DNA of 63,408 nt. Source: an uncultured Prevotella sp. Lineage in GTDB: Bacteria > Bacteroidota > Bacteroidia > Bacteroidales > Bacteroidaceae. Within the stretch, counting starts at the first letter, position 1; every line of letters starts with the position of its first letter. Where the stretch lies: the NCBI GenBank assembly GCA_900316015.1, contig ONBG01000014.1:1-63408 (forward strand). The letters run 5' to 3'. The translations under genes were made by a program, and so were the position numbers. A model generated the notes under the pieces. That model saw only the letters and a program-made list of their open reading frames with translations. It had not been told where the DNA came from and searched no databases. Positions 7,787-16,262 of the stretch are shown here, one piece after another.

Positions 7787-9244
7787 ATGAAACTTAAGAA
7801 TATAATTATACTTTTAATCGTTTCTTTGATGATGCTTCCATCTTGTAATGACGATTTAAATGTAGAAAATATCAGCTCGGTAGCATCTACTTCCATGTGG
7901 AAGGACAAAGATGACGCAGAAGCAGCCATGTATGGGCTTTACAATCAATTCAGGTCTGCTTTTAGTTGGGGCTACATCTTTTGGGGTGAATATAGAACCG
8001 GATTATGGGGAGACGGATTAATCTCCGAAACCTCGCGATGGCAAGTTTTCCAGAATCAGATACCAACAAATCACACTTATGCCGATTGGACTGACCTTTA
8101 TACGACCATAAATGATGCCAACTTGCTTATCAAATATACGCCAAGCATTTCTTTTAAGAATGAAACTGAGAAAAATACAATCTTAGCAAATGCCTATTTT
8201 GTAAGAGCTTTCTGCTATTACTGGATTGGTAGAATATGGGGCGATGCCCCTATCCTCCTCAACGGCTTTGAATCCGACAAAGCTGAAGATTTATATCCTA
8301 CAAGGAATCCTGCCGTGGAAGTCTTTAAACAGGTTGAGAATGATATCCAACAAGCACTATCTTTGATGCCAGATTCCATCAATACAAGGAACCTTGCGTC
8401 ACCTGGAGGAATAAACATGTTGAGAGCAGACTATGATTTGTGGATGTATAAAGTAAGAAATGCTGGGGAATCTTATTTAAACGACGCTAAGGTCGCAATC
8501 CAGACTGTATTAAATGATCCCAATTATAGTCTTGAAGATGATTACAGTAATATATTTGATGACAATTTGGGAAGTGAAATCATCTTTGCTTGGAGTTACA
8601 TTCAAGATGAGTATGAAGGAGGCTTCCCTACTGATTATTTGGTCCCATCCCAATATATCTCTTCTGAGTATATCAATAACCCAGTGACGACTGGAAGTCA
8701 CCAGCAATGGGAATTTTTGACTCCTGATTACGAAGCGTTCCTATCATCTGACCCATCAGACACTCGGACAAAAGAAACCTTTGAGACCTTTTATGATCCC
8801 GGGAAAAAAGCGACCTTTCAATGGATTAACAAATATAAAGGTCATTGGATCAACGACACTAGAATATTCGACTCCGATATTATAGTATATCGTTTAGCTG
8901 ATGCCATCTTATTCGATGCAGAAATCAAAATGTACCAAAAAGATATAGTAGGTGCGACCAAAGATCTCAATGTCATTGCGAGAAGAGCTTACAAGAAGGA
9001 AAATTATTATCATAATATGATGACTGCAGATCAGCTAAAAGAAAGCCTCGTCTCTGAGCGCAAAAAAGAATTCGGTGCAGAGGGTAAGCTTTGGTGGGAT
9101 TTTATTCGATTAGGTGTAGCCTTTAAGGAAAACCCATACTTAACTGGACGAGAGAATGAGAACAATGTGTTATTATGGCCAATTTCCCAATCTTCAATTA
9201 ATAAAAATCCAAACTTAAAACAAACGCCTGGCTATGACAAGTAA
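7787..9244 (+). CDS. SusD-like surface lipoprotein, sialic acid binding partner
   Basis: A 485-residue SusD/RagB-family lipoprotein. The signal peptide ends in lipobox LPSC (Cys20). The N-terminal SusD region is recognisable (AEAAMYGLYNQF), as is the typical end region (KEFGAEGKLWWDFIRLG, then LLWPISQSSINKNPNLKQT). It would form the lid over the SusC barrel and capture ligand at the cell surface, like NanU. It shares the operon with SusC (21-nt gap). The ligand is inferred from nanA, the mutarotase and the sialidase nearby. Confidence 0.9.
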   Translation: MKLKNIIILLIVSLMMLPSCNDDLNVENISSVASTSMWKDKDDAEAAMYGLYNQFRSAFSWGYIFWGEYRTGLWGDGLISETSRWQVFQNQIPTNHTYADWTDLYTTINDANLLIKYTPSISFKNETEKNTILANAYFVRAFCYYWIGRIWGDAPILLNGFESDKAEDLYPTRNPAVEVFKQVENDIQQALSLMPDSINTRNLASPGGINMLRADYDLWMYKVRNAGESYLNDAKVAIQTVLNDPNYSLEDDYSNIFDDNLGSEIIFAWSYIQDEYEGGFPTDYLVPSQYISSEYINNPVTTGSHQQWEFLTPDYEAFLSSDPSDTRTKETFETFYDPGKKATFQWINKYKGHWINDTRIFDSDIIVYRLADAILFDAEIKMYQKDIVGATKDLNVIARRAYKKENYYHNMMTADQLKESLVSERKKEFGAEGKLWWDFIRLGVAFKENPYLTGRENENNVLLWPISQSSINKNPNLKQTPGYDK

Positions 9245-9378
9245 ATAACAATAATCAGTTTCTAACCATCAGTTAGTTTTGCAGATTGATATTAAATCAA
9301 TGATTGAATAGGGTGGGGCTTCTCTCCTGTATCATAGCCCCGCCCCTACTCACTGCAATTACAAATATAAAGGCTTCT

Positions 9379-10428
9379 ATGAATAAGATCTTTCTAATAT
9401 CCATTCTCCTCATAGAGATTATAACAGCATCAGCAAAAGGAATCAAAATACAGGAGCTATCTGGCTTCCCTTCTCAAGAAGATGGTATCTCCTATGGCGT
9501 ATCTGCTTGCTTTGCGGGAATTATAGGAAATCGGCTGATCATGGCTGGTGGTTGTAACTTTCCCAACAAGCCTGCGGCTGAAGGCGGAACAAAAAGATAT
9601 TATAAAGGGATATATGCTTGTACAATCAAGAAGAGCCATCACTTGGATTGGAAACTGATAGGATTCTTACCTGAAGAAGCAGCATATGGTATATCTATTA
9701 CCACGAAAGATGGAATCATTTGCATTGGAGGTAAAAATAATCGTCATTCCTTAACCTCTGTATTCGTCGTTCATCTTGTGAACGATAAAGCTGTCATTAC
9801 TACATTACCTTCACTTCCCTATCCTATTGATAACTCTACAGGATGCAAATCCTCAAAAAACATCTTCATCTATGGAGCAGGGCAAATATGCAAGATGAAT
9901 TTGTCACAAATAGACAAAGGTTGGACTATTTTCGATAAATTCGAGAGACAGCGTTATCAACCGATTAGTGGTATACTTGATGGGAAAATGACTATTTGGG
10001 GAGGATTTCTTCCCAAATCTCAGAATGATACCGCAAGACTCTGTTTGGACGGATTCACTTTCGGAGGAAAAATAACGAAGCGTACGATTCCTGTCGACGA
10101 ACGAAAAGAAAGCATAGCCTTAAGTGGTAGTGCTTCTGTTCAATATGGCTGGAACAAAATATTCGCTATTGGAGGCGTCTGCAAAGACATTTTCTTAATT
10201 GAGTTTAATCATCCGAACAGCACATATTTGCGGCACCCTATAGCATGGTATCGATTCAATCCGCACATTCTTTTATTCGATAGAAACAAATGGAAAATAT
10301 TGGGGACATCCAAGCTTACTGCACGTGCTGGAGCCTCCTTGGCAATTAAAAGGAGGGACATTTACGTTATTGGAGGTGAGGTTAAGCCAGGAATACGTAC
10401 AGCAAGTGTACTCAAAATAATTTATTAG
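9379..10428 (+). CDS. nanM: Kelch-repeat N-acetylneuraminate epimerase (mutarotase)
   Basis: A 349-residue exported kelch beta-propeller protein of the NanM/YjhT type, which speeds conversion of alpha- to beta-N-acetylneuraminate after sialidase release. The ATG at 9379 gives a signal peptide (MNKIFLISILLIEIITASAKG); the longer frame upstream starts at TTG and adds an unlikely N terminus. Kelch features are the repeated Gly-Gly pairs (IMAGGCNFPNKPAAEGG, ICIGGKNN, TIWGGF, IFAIGGV, YVIGGEV). The motif with CNFP near the N terminus and EG after it is typical of NanM. It lies 134 nt after SusD and only 5 nt before the MFS transporter gene. Action is expected in the periplasm. Confidence 0.85.
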   Translation: MNKIFLISILLIEIITASAKGIKIQELSGFPSQEDGISYGVSACFAGIIGNRLIMAGGCNFPNKPAAEGGTKRYYKGIYACTIKKSHHLDWKLIGFLPEEAAYGISITTKDGIICIGGKNNRHSLTSVFVVHLVNDKAVITTLPSLPYPIDNSTGCKSSKNIFIYGAGQICKMNLSQIDKGWTIFDKFERQRYQPISGILDGKMTIWGGFLPKSQNDTARLCLDGFTFGGKITKRTIPVDERKESIALSGSASVQYGWNKIFAIGGVCKDIFLIEFNHPNSTYLRHPIAWYRFNPHILLFDRNKWKILGTSKLTARAGASLAIKRRDIYVIGGEVKPGIRTASVLKIIY

Positions 10429-10433
10429 TTCGT

Positions 10434-11672
10434 ATGAAAAATATATCTAAACATTATCCTTGGATCGTTGTTGCTCTTCTATGGTTTGTGGCATTATTGA
10501 ATTACATGGATCGCCAGATGCTCTCAACCATGCAATTTGCCATGAAGGTAGATATCACTGAGCTGAATAAAGCCGAATCCTTCGGAGCTTTAATGGCTGT
10601 GTTTTTGTGGATATATGGCTTCGTTAGTCCATTTGCCGGGATAATTGCTGATCAAATAAGCCGTAAAAAGCTTATTATAGGGAGTCTATTTGTCTGGTCT
10701 GCAGTCACGTTCTTGATGGGATTTGCCAACACATTCAGCCAACTTTATTGGTTAAGGGCATTTATGGGAGTTAGTGAAGCTCTGTATATCCCTTCAGCAT
10801 TATCATTAATTGCAGATTGGCATGGAGAAAAAACGCGCTCTCTTGCTATCGGAATACATATGACTGGCATTTACGTTGGACAAGCAACAGGTGGTTTTGG
10901 GGCATATATCGCAGACCACCTTTCATGGCACTTAACCTTCCATTGGTTTGGAATCATCGGGATTCTTTACGCTATCGTGTTAATTCTATGTCTAAAAGAC
11001 TACCCTAAACCCAACCAAACATCCAAGATATCCCCACAAAAACGGATGAAAACAGGAGAAGTATTTCAAGGTTTAAAAGCCGTTTTGTCAACATGGGCTT
11101 TCTGGATAATCCTAATTTATTTTGCTTCACCAGGAATCCCTGGATGGGCTGTAAAGAACTGGCTACCTACTCTGTTCTCTGAAAATCTACAAATCCCAAT
11201 GTCAAGTGCAGGACCAATTTCTACCACAACGATTGCAATATTTTCTTTTTTAGGCGTTATCATTGGAGGAATCCTTTCGGATAAATGGGTACAGAGGAAC
11301 ATCAAGGGCAGGATTTATACAAGTGCCATCGGCGTCACCTTTACCATACCTGCTTTATTGCTCATGGGCCTTGGACATGGCCTGATAAATGATATATGTG
11401 CAGGTGCAATGTTTGGAATTGGATTTGGGATGTTCGACGCTAATAATATGCCGATACTTTGCCAAGTAATTCCTTCAAGATACCGTGCTACAGCTTATGG
11501 ATTCATGAATATGGTAGGCGTATTTTCCGGTGCTATGATTACACAAGTACTTGGGAAATTGACGGACAGGGGTAACCTTGGTGAAGGATTTGCAGTGCTA
11601 ACCATCATTGTTTTCATTGCATTAATATTACTACTGACATGCTTACATCCTACGATAGATGAAGTCAAATAA
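10434..11672 (+). CDS. nanT: MFS transporter, probable sialic acid permease
   Basis: A 412-residue major facilitator with about 12 hydrophobic segments. The N-terminal region has WFVALLNYMDRQMLS and the loop 2-3 region ADQISRKKLI, typical of the anion:cation symporter branch of the MFS, which contains sialic acid and hexuronate permeases. It is translationally close to nanM (5 nt), so it most likely imports free N-acetylneuraminate across the inner membrane by proton symport, as NanT does in Bacteroides. Specificity cannot be read from the sequence alone; hexuronate transport is the main alternative, but the operon argues for sialic acid. Confidence 0.8.
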   Translation: MKNISKHYPWIVVALLWFVALLNYMDRQMLSTMQFAMKVDITELNKAESFGALMAVFLWIYGFVSPFAGIIADQISRKKLIIGSLFVWSAVTFLMGFANTFSQLYWLRAFMGVSEALYIPSALSLIADWHGEKTRSLAIGIHMTGIYVGQATGGFGAYIADHLSWHLTFHWFGIIGILYAIVLILCLKDYPKPNQTSKISPQKRMKTGEVFQGLKAVLSTWAFWIILIYFASPGIPGWAVKNWLPTLFSENLQIPMSSAGPISTTTIAIFSFLGVIIGGILSDKWVQRNIKGRIYTSAIGVTFTIPALLLMGLGHGLINDICAGAMFGIGFGMFDANNMPILCQVIPSRYRATAYGFMNMVGVFSGAMITQVLGKLTDRGNLGEGFAVLTIIVFIALILLLTCLHPTIDEVK

Positions 11673-11774
11673 ACTCGAATCTATTTAAGGTTGCTAATAG
11701 ACTTTCAAAATGAAGCATTAAATATAATTACATACGGATCAATGTACAACATTAAATTCATCTATAAACAGAAT

Positions 11775-12968
11775 ATGAAAATGAAGAAAGAAATTACATT
11801 CATACTCATGCTACTCTATTGTGGCGTATCTTGGGGACAGACAGAAAACAACGATAAGATAGATACGTTTATTGATAAATATGAATGCGACCCCATAGGA
11901 ACAACCGTTTTACAACCAGACTACTTGTCTCCGATAGATAGGACTTGCACGTATGTAAGGATTCCCTTCATGGAGATCACGAATAAGGGTACATTATTGT
12001 GCGGTTGCGATTCCAGGAGTTCCCGCAGCGACCAATCGTTGATCAGCTGTGGAATTGCCAGAAGTACAGACAATGGAAGCCATTGGACTTACATGATTGC
12101 AAATCCCCATACTGCGGTCAGCAAGCTCGACAGGAGGATGGACTCAAGTATTCTCTGCGATAGAACCAATAATCAACTTTTTATCTTCTCGCACAAAATA
12201 ACCGGATCTGAAGTATGGGAGAGAATCAACACAGATGGGATATACTCCATGGACTGTATCTTCGTCACATCTAACGATGATGGCATGACTTGGTCTCAAG
12301 AAAGGTCTCTCAGGGACGTCATCACGACTAACGGGGTGAAAGGATCTTATGGTAAATACGTAGTTACGCTCTTTGGTGGAGTGGGAAAAGGGATTACCAT
12401 GCAAAATGGAACTCTTGTATTGCCCATCCAATGTAAGATGGCAACAGAAACTGCCCAACAAGAGGGTGCCGCTGGGATTTATAATATTCAAAGTGGCTTG
12501 ATCTATTCTACAGACCATGGAACTACATGGAAAAGATGTTCTTCCCTTGTCCCTTGCTATTCTTCAGAATGCCAACTGATTGAACTCGCAAATGGAGGAA
12601 TCATGATCAATTGCCGAAGCTATATTGGTCATCGACGCGTGTTCATAACGTATGATCTTGGAAAGACTTGGATCGCACATGCTTCAGATCGATCTTTAAT
12701 TGAGCCCACTGCATGTGAAGGGAGTTTAGGCAGACTGTCTCTTGCCAAATATGCGGGGGGATTTGTAAACCCCAACGACTCTACGGCTCGAAAGAATATG
12801 ACGCTCCAAGTAACAAATGACTTCACGAACTGGAGACCCCTTATCAGATTATCCTCTATCACGAGTGAAGGATATTCCGCCATCGCTGGATATGGAGGAA
12901 AGAATTACGCATTGATAGAGCAGAACAACAAGATCGTTTTATTCGACCTGAATCCTTATGTCAGGTAG
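11775..12968 (+). CDS. nanH: Secreted exo-alpha-sialidase (GH33)
   Basis: A 397-residue sialidase with signal peptide (cleavage after SWG or near GQ). The RIP motif carrying the first carboxylate-binding arginine is present (YVRIPFMEI). Four Asp boxes are visible: STDNGSHW, SNDDGMTW, STDHGTTW and YDLGKTW. The motif EGYSAIAGYG near the C terminus probably contains the nucleophilic tyrosine, and SRSSRSDQS after RIP probably the acid/base Asp. No extra carbohydrate-binding domain is seen, so it is shorter than many Bacteroides sialidases. It would release terminal sialic acid from host glycoconjugates to feed the genes upstream. The 102-nt gap before it lacks a clear promoter. The open frame extends 28 codons upstream, but only the ATG at 11775 gives a signal peptide. 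Confidence 0.88.
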   Translation: MKMKKEITFILMLLYCGVSWGQTENNDKIDTFIDKYECDPIGTTVLQPDYLSPIDRTCTYVRIPFMEITNKGTLLCGCDSRSSRSDQSLISCGIARSTDNGSHWTYMIANPHTAVSKLDRRMDSSILCDRTNNQLFIFSHKITGSEVWERINTDGIYSMDCIFVTSNDDGMTWSQERSLRDVITTNGVKGSYGKYVVTLFGGVGKGITMQNGTLVLPIQCKMATETAQQEGAAGIYNIQSGLIYSTDHGTTWKRCSSLVPCYSSECQLIELANGGIMINCRSYIGHRRVFITYDLGKTWIAHASDRSLIEPTACEGSLGRLSLAKYAGGFVNPNDSTARKNMTLQVTNDFTNWRPLIRLSSITSEGYSAIAGYGGKNYALIEQNNKIVLFDLNPYVR

Positions 12969-12982
12969 TCAACAAAAATGCA

Positions 12983-13070
12983 GGAGATGACCTTTCGTGT
13001 CCCATTAGATAACCTTTTGGAAGGCGGGAGATAACCTTTCGCACCGCGGGAGATGACCTTTTACGATCAT
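12983..13070. repeat. Four 22-bp tandem repeats
   Basis: Related units begin at 12983, 13005, 13027 and 13049, an exact 22-bp period. The core is GGAGATrACCTTTyG and the second half of each unit varies. The last unit carries GAGATGA and is followed by TCATCTC, giving a 7-bp stem. The array sits in the 178-bp gap between the convergent sialidase and ribD genes, downstream of both, so it is not a promoter element of either. Its role is unknown. Confidence 0.75.
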
Positions 13071-13146
13071 CTCTCGCAACCATCATCATCCCCGATCGCG
13101 CCAGGTGTTTCTCTGGTCGTGCCCCTACGCAAGGGAAGCCTTTTCC

Positions 13147-14082
13147 CTACCTGACTCGCTCGTAGGTATCTATGCTATTCCCATCCACCAGTTGATGGGA
13201 CATCAGGCGAAGGCATGAAGGAAGTCGTACAGCCCGGGTGCCATCCCCGATCACCCGCGGAGCGGTCTCAACCCGGATCTCATCCCAAAAGCCTGCATCC
13301 AAGAAGCCCTGATGGGTCGTTGCCCCTCCTTCCACGATTAACGATTGTACCTTCTCTTCGTACAACTTGTCCATCAAGTCGGGAAGAGGAGTGTCATGGG
13401 TAAGGACGATACGCTTGGGGTCTTTCCCACTCCAATGCCTTACATTCAGTTGGGGATGTTCCCGCTCGTCCGTCACCCTTCCCACCAAGATCGCGTCGCT
13501 CTCCGCCCGCAACTGATGGGAGAGCATTTGGGTGAAGGGCGTGGAGAACATCGTAGGATGGTCATGGTCGTCGATGAAGCCATCCAAGGACTGCGCCCAC
13601 TTCAAAAGTATATACGGGCGATGATAGGTTTGATAGACCATGAACCGTTTGTTGGCCTCCCAGCATTCCGCCTCCAAGACACCCACGGTCACGGAGATGC
13701 CTGCCTCCCGCATCCGCTGGATGCCACGTCCCCTGACCTTTGCGAAGGGATCTACGCACCCACAGACACAACGTTTGACCCCCTTACGGATGACCAGGTC
13801 ACAGCAAGGAGGCGTATGTCCCCAATGGGAACAAGGTTCCAAGGAGACATAGAGGGTAGCTTCTTTCAACAAAGGCTCATCCGATGGACGAACGGAGGCA
13901 AAGGCGTTGACCTCTGCATGGGGACCGCCATAGGCTGAGGTGTATCCCTCTCCAAGAATACGACCGTCCTTAGACACGATCACAGCACCCACTGAAGGGT
14001 TCGGCTTCGCCGTCAGCAGTCCGTTACGGGCAATCTGCAAACAGCGACCCATGTATTTTTCATCAACTTCTTCTTGGTTCAT
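13147..14082 (-). CDS. ribD: Riboflavin biosynthesis deaminase/reductase
   Basis: A 311-residue bifunctional RibD. It deaminates diaminohydroxyphosphoribosylaminopyrimidine and then reduces the ribose side chain with NADPH, the second and third steps of riboflavin synthesis. The N-terminal zinc deaminase has HAE (His55-Glu57) and PCSHWGHTPPC (Cys84 and Cys93). The C-terminal reductase shows LKWAQSLDGFI, SDAILVGRVT and SLIVEGGATTHQGF. It is somewhat shorter than many homologues. The gene is divergent from prmC with only 26 bp between the start codons. No FMN riboswitch fits in that space, so regulation by FMN at this gene is unlikely. Confidence 0.93.
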   Translation of the reverse strand: MNQEEVDEKYMGRCLQIARNGLLTAKPNPSVGAVIVSKDGRILGEGYTSAYGGPHAEVNAFASVRPSDEPLLKEATLYVSLEPCSHWGHTPPCCDLVIRKGVKRCVCGCVDPFAKVRGRGIQRMREAGISVTVGVLEAECWEANKRFMVYQTYHRPYILLKWAQSLDGFIDDHDHPTMFSTPFTQMLSHQLRAESDAILVGRVTDEREHPQLNVRHWSGKDPKRIVLTHDTPLPDLMDKLYEEKVQSLIVEGGATTHQGFLDAGFWDEIRVETAPRVIGDGTRAVRLPSCLRLMSHQLVDGNSIDTYERVR

Positions 14083-14104
14083 ATCATTATATTTCGTACA
14101 TTTG
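14074..14104 (+). promoter_or_regulatory. Promoter of prmC, extending into ribD
   Basis: TTG at 14074-14076, a 20-nt spacer and TACATTTG at 14097-14104 fit the Bacteroidetes consensus. The -33 element lies inside the first codons of ribD on the other strand. The -7 element ends four bases before the prmC ATG at 14109, which predicts a transcript with almost no leader. Confidence 0.65.
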
Positions 14105-14108
14105 CATC

Positions 14109-14987
14109 ATGACTTACACACAACTCTGGCAGCGGATCACCCCATTGTATGACCCCGAGGAAGCCAAGGCTATCGTCAGAATGGCACTGGAAGTGCATTT
14201 TGGCATGTCTGCCACAGAGATATACTGTGGCAAAGTTAATGATTTATCTGCAGAAGACCGGGCTTCTTTGGAAAAAATCATGCAAAGGCTTGAAAAATCA
14301 GAACCTGTGCAATATATAATAGGTACGGCTGAGTTTGGGGAAAGGACCTTCCATGTCAGACCAGGCGTGCTTATCCCCCGACCAGAAACGGCTGAGCTTT
14401 GCCAATGGATCGAAGACGGGATCCAGTCGGAAGGCTTATCCGAAGCAACGCGAAGGAAGGCAGGCTGCACGCCAAGGCATGTCTTGGACATTGGGACCGG
14501 ATCAGGGTGCATCGCCATCACGCTCGCCCTTGACATCCCTTCTGCCCAAGTCACAGGGTGGGATATTTCTGAAGACGCCCTTCAGGTGGCATCCGAAAAT
14601 GCTGCAGATCATCATGCCCATGTGTGCTTCATGAAACAAGACGCCTTAGCCGCGCCCTCTGATCACGACCAATGGGACATCATCGTCAGCAACCCTCCCT
14701 ATATCTGCAACCGGGAGAAACAAGCCATGGCGCAGAATGTCCTTGCCTATGAGCCGGGAATCGCCCTCTTTGTGCCAGACGAAGACCCGCTGAAATACTA
14801 TCGTGCCATCAGCAAGTACGCCAAGATTGCCTTGGCAAAGCAAGGACTCTTGTACTTCGAGATCAACCCGTTGCAAGCCGAGCCCCTTCAGGAGATGCTC
14901 CAAGGCGATGGATTTACGGACATCATCCTTCAAGAGGACCTATTCGGGAAAAAGCGATTCCTCAAATGCCACTATCCAAAAACTTAA
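14109..14987 (+). CDS. prmC: Peptide chain release factor N5-glutamine methyltransferase
   Basis: A 292-residue PrmC/HemK that methylates the Gln of the GGQ motif in release factors RF1 and RF2, using S-adenosylmethionine. The N-terminal helical domain is followed by the marker GVLIPRPETAEL, SAM motif I VLDIGTGSGCIAI and the catalytic NPPY (residues 195-198, in VSNPPYI). Length is normal. It heads a cluster with recX, comF and pyrE on the same strand; recX begins 14 nt after its stop. The start at 14109 fits the alignment expected for the family even though it leaves nearly no leader after the predicted promoter. Confidence 0.93.
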   Translation: MTYTQLWQRITPLYDPEEAKAIVRMALEVHFGMSATEIYCGKVNDLSAEDRASLEKIMQRLEKSEPVQYIIGTAEFGERTFHVRPGVLIPRPETAELCQWIEDGIQSEGLSEATRRKAGCTPRHVLDIGTGSGCIAITLALDIPSAQVTGWDISEDALQVASENAADHHAHVCFMKQDALAAPSDHDQWDIIVSNPPYICNREKQAMAQNVLAYEPGIALFVPDEDPLKYYRAISKYAKIALAKQGLLYFEINPLQAEPLQEMLQGDGFTDIILQEDLFGKKRFLKCHYPKT

Positions 14988-15001
14988 AATCATCTATAAC
15001 A

Positions 15002-15469
15002 ATGAAGGAACAACAAGTGCTTTACAAACTGACCGCTATGTGCTCGCAGGCAGAACATTGCTCACAGGAGATGCTTGACAAGATGAAGAAATGGGACATC
15101 CCAGAGGACGTCCAAGCCCGTGTCATGCAATACCTCACCCAAGAGAAGTTCATTGACGATGAACGATATTGCCGATTCTTTGTCAAAGACAAGATCAAAT
15201 ACAACAAATGGGGGCGCAGGAAAGTGGAGCAAGCTCTCTACATGAAACATATCCCATCCTCGATTTCCGGACCGATCTTAGACGAGATCCCGGCAGAAGA
15301 CTACCTCGAAGTCCTCCGCCCGCTACTCAAGAGCAAGCGGAAAACCGTCAAGGCTGCGACAGAATACGAGCGCAACATGAAGCTCATTAAGTTTGCCTTG
15401 GGACGAGGCTTCAGCATGGACATCATCAAGGATTGTATCGACGACGCGACAGAAATATATGAGAGTTAG
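15002..15469 (+). CDS. recX: Regulatory protein RecX
   Basis: A 155-residue RecX-family protein, a modulator of RecA filaments. Helical three-repeat organisation is visible: EMLDKMKKWDIPEDVQARVM, FIDDERYCRFFVKDKIKYNKWGRRKVE and the C-terminal repeat ATEYERNMKLIKFALGRGFS. The second repeat, with the DDxRYAxxFVRDK-like pattern, is the family signature. The open frame extends 12 codons upstream into prmC; the ATG at 15002 leaves a normal 14-nt gap. Its end overlaps the start of comF by 11 nt, which suggests translational coupling. Confidence 0.88.
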   Translation: MKEQQVLYKLTAMCSQAEHCSQEMLDKMKKWDIPEDVQARVMQYLTQEKFIDDERYCRFFVKDKIKYNKWGRRKVEQALYMKHIPSSISGPILDEIPAEDYLEVLRPLLKSKRKTVKAATEYERNMKLIKFALGRGFSMDIIKDCIDDATEIYES

Positions 15470-16157
15470 TTTCTTTGAGCGAGTCCTCGATCTCATCATA
15501 CCGAGGGTCTGTTCCATCTGCGGCCGGAGACTCAGTCCCGGAGAGGACTTCATCTGCGTGGAATGCAACCTACATCTCCCACGCACTTACTATGCAGAAG
15601 ATGCGTATGAGAACGAGATGGCAAAGCTCTTCTGGGGACGTATCCCCATAGAGCGGAGCACGGCTCTTTTCTTTTACGAAGCCGGTTCTGAAGCATGTAG
15701 GATCATCTATGACCTCAAGTACAACCAACGACCGGAATATGGATATTATTTAGGGAAGATGGTTGCCCAGGAAGTCCAAGCCAACGGCTTCTTCACAGGC
15801 ATTGACCTTTTGGTTCCCATCCCTCTTGCCCGGAAACGGCAATGGCAACGAGGCTACAACCAAAGTATGGAAATAGCCAAAGGGGTTGAAGAGGTCACCC
15901 ATATCCCGATCGCCCCTCACGTGATCAGGCGGAACAAGTTCGAAAACAGCCAGACCCAAAAGGACAGATGGGAAAGAATGGAAAATGTCAGCCATGTCTT
16001 CGAGCTCATCCATCCGGAAGAAGTCAAGGACAAACATATCCTTCTCATCGACGACGTGGTCACGACAGGGTCTACGATCTGTGCTTGTGGCAAGCAATTG
16101 GAACAAGCCGGCGGAGTCAAGATCAGCGTCTTATCCATCGGATTCGCAAAGAGTTAA
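15459..16157 (+). CDS. comF: ComF-family phosphoribosyltransferase-like protein
   Basis: A 232-residue ComF/GntX family protein. The N terminus has a four-cysteine zinc-binding motif (CSICGRRL and CVEC). The C-terminal phosphoribosyltransferase fold shows KRQWQRGYNQ, then RNKFENSQTQKDRWERMENV and the PRPP loop ILLIDDVVTTGSTI. In competent bacteria ComF takes part in uptake of single-stranded DNA; its biochemical role is uncertain, and in Bacteroidales no competence can be inferred from it. The start overlaps recX by 11 nt; a longer frame begins inside recX and is less likely. pyrE follows after a 105-nt gap that contains its own promoter. Confidence 0.88.
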   Translation: MRVSFFERVLDLIIPRVCSICGRRLSPGEDFICVECNLHLPRTYYAEDAYENEMAKLFWGRIPIERSTALFFYEAGSEACRIIYDLKYNQRPEYGYYLGKMVAQEVQANGFFTGIDLLVPIPLARKRQWQRGYNQSMEIAKGVEEVTHIPIAPHVIRRNKFENSQTQKDRWERMENVSHVFELIHPEEVKDKHILLIDDVVTTGSTICACGKQLEQAGGVKISVLSIGFAKS

Positions 16158-16178
16158 CATAGAATATTCTTTTTTTAT

Positions 16179-16209
16179 TTTGCCGGATCCAAGATTTGGA
16201 GTATATTTG
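16179..16209 (+). promoter_or_regulatory. Promoter of pyrE
   Basis: TTTG at 16179-16182, a 19-nt spacer and TATATTTG at 16202-16209 match the consensus exactly. The transcript would start near 16215, giving a leader of about 48 nt, in which I see no strong hairpin. Confidence 0.82.
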
Positions 16210-16262
16210 CATCATGTAATCTGATATAGATAGGTTACGACTGTAAATAAAAACAAGACCGT

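Noticed and set aside
9285-9307. Second operator for the regulator before nanM (ATTGAT and ATCAAT, TCAATGATTGA)
   Set aside because: Palindromic, but the half-site spacing differs from CAATCGATTG and the promoter there is weak.
12983-13070. CRISPR array
   Set aside because: Units are 22 bp in total with only a partly conserved core, so there is no repeat-spacer structure of normal size.
14083-14108. FMN riboswitch before ribD
   Set aside because: The 26-bp gap is much too short.
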